From Aquificota bacterium (GTDB taxonomy: Bacteria; Aquificota; Aquificia; Aquificales; Hydrogenothermaceae), in contig JAADDZ010000015.1 in assembly GCA_013153635.1 (NCBI GenBank), forward strand, positions 84,151-148,150: a DNA stretch of 64,000 nt, given 5' to 3'. A model generated the notes under the pieces. That model saw only the letters and a program-made list of their open reading frames with translations. It searched no databases and was not told where the DNA came from. This document shows, piece after piece, positions 63,680-64,000 of the stretch (positions within the stretch are counted from its first letter, which is position 1; each line of letters opens with the position of its first letter). A program made the position numbers and the translations under genes.

Positions 63680-64000
63680 TAAATATTTTGGAAAATTTTT
63701 AGTTGTTTTTATTCTAACTTTAGCCATATTTGGTGTTATATCTACCAATAGTTATAACTTTCTCCCAAGCAAACCTTTATTAATGCTTATAATATTTTTA
63801 TTTTTTTCTATACTATTTATAATAGTTTTATCAAAAAATAAATCTACTATAAATAAAAGTATTTCCATTATAGCAAGTATTTCTTTAATGTATATTTTTG
63901 TAACCTTCTTTAATTCTGTTGTAATACATGGAGTTTATTTTTTAGATTATTTTGTAGCATATTTATCTTTTATTTACTTGCTTGTTTTAGTATTACTTTA
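63657..64000 (+). CDS. Polytopic membrane protein, 3' partial (possible O-antigen polymerase/ligase)
   Basis: An open frame from ATG 63657 (or ATG 63663) to the window end, 114 codons visible. It overlaps the GT2 stop by about 20 bases. Four hydrophobic helices can be read (GKFLVVFILTLAIFGVIS, LLMLIIFLFFSILFIIVLS, SIIASISLMYIFVTFF, YFVAYLSFIYLLVLVLL). Position after flippase, sulfotransferase and GT2 fits a Wzy/WaaL-type protein, but no motif is in view. Confidence 0.65.
   Translation, partial: MSMVLNFNKYFGKFLVVFILTLAIFGVISTNSYNFLPSKPLLMLIIFLFFSILFIIVLSKNKSTINKSISIIASISLMYIFVTFFNSVVIHGVYFLDYFVAYLSFIYLLVLVLL

Overview
The window is AT-rich, gene-dense bacterial chromosome with no gap above about 170 bases between genes, and no tRNA, rRNA, CRISPR array or insertion sequence that I can see. 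The protein set points to a thermophilic, sulfur-using member of the Aquificota, most likely Hydrogenothermaceae (Sulfurihydrogenibium/Persephonella type). The clues are an IscU carrying the extra-cysteine sequence that I recall from Aquifex IscU, pathway genes scattered singly (carA, trpC, purN, leuD, bioA and bioD apart), TTG starts behind strong Shine-Dalgarno sites, and a Gram-negative envelope (porin, lipoproteins, secretin). The taxonomic call is inference from protein resemblance; no search was run.

Layout. 1-2.0 kb: C-N hydrolase (aguB-like, cut by the window edge), bioD and a MobA-like nucleotidyltransferase. 2.0-7.0 kb: a short dnaJ and grpE, divergent from dnaG-rpoD, which ends in a terminator. 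7.0-9.5 kb: a His-rich CDF metal transporter and a PhoD-type phosphatase with a hidden Tat/lipoprotein signal. 9.8-14.7 kb: a tightly overlapped leuD-usp-TPR-lipoprotein-carA operon. 14.7-16.6 kb: a 2-hydroxyacid dehydrogenase and a mannosyl-3-phosphoglycerate phosphatase-like gene. 16.5-26.8 kb: a long minus-strand run of prmC, murA, radical SAM, purN, trpC, nucleotide-sugar dehydrogenase, fabI and smc. 27-29.6 kb: glnB-amtB-porin behind a sigma-54 promoter. 29.7-33.7 kb: fmt, bioA, dgt and a TlpA-like thioredoxin with a long palindrome in its leader.

33.7-39 kb: flgL, then a sensory cassette of an exported DsrE-like protein, a cysteine-containing PhnD-like binding protein, a histidine kinase and a divergent sigma-54 activator, recalling arsenite or tetrathionate sensors. 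39-48 kb: cmk, ubiB-like kinase, gspCDEF (type II secretion) and a dicarboxylate symporter. 48.2-49.3 kb: a small unknown and a CTERM-like anchored protein. 49.4-54.2 kb: an Fe-S/sulfur-transfer island (mrp, an IscS-like protein, iscU, a PP-loop ATPase, tusA, a DUF1858-like protein, nfu). Its IscS homologue has Tyr in place of the PLP-binding Lys and several other PLP-pocket changes, yet keeps the mobile-loop Cys. I regard this as the most unusual object in the window.

54.2-60.5 kb: aroE, then sulfate activation (cysQ, a SLC13-type permease, cysC, sat), interrupted by a MntA/HepT toxin-antitoxin pair and a broken small ORF. 60.5-64 kb: a surface-polysaccharide region (flippase, PAPS-type sulfotransferase, GT2 glycosyltransferase, start of a membrane protein). 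Sulfate uptake and activation, PAP recycling and a sulfotransferase within about 8 kb suggest that PAPS is made here partly to sulfate a surface glycan.
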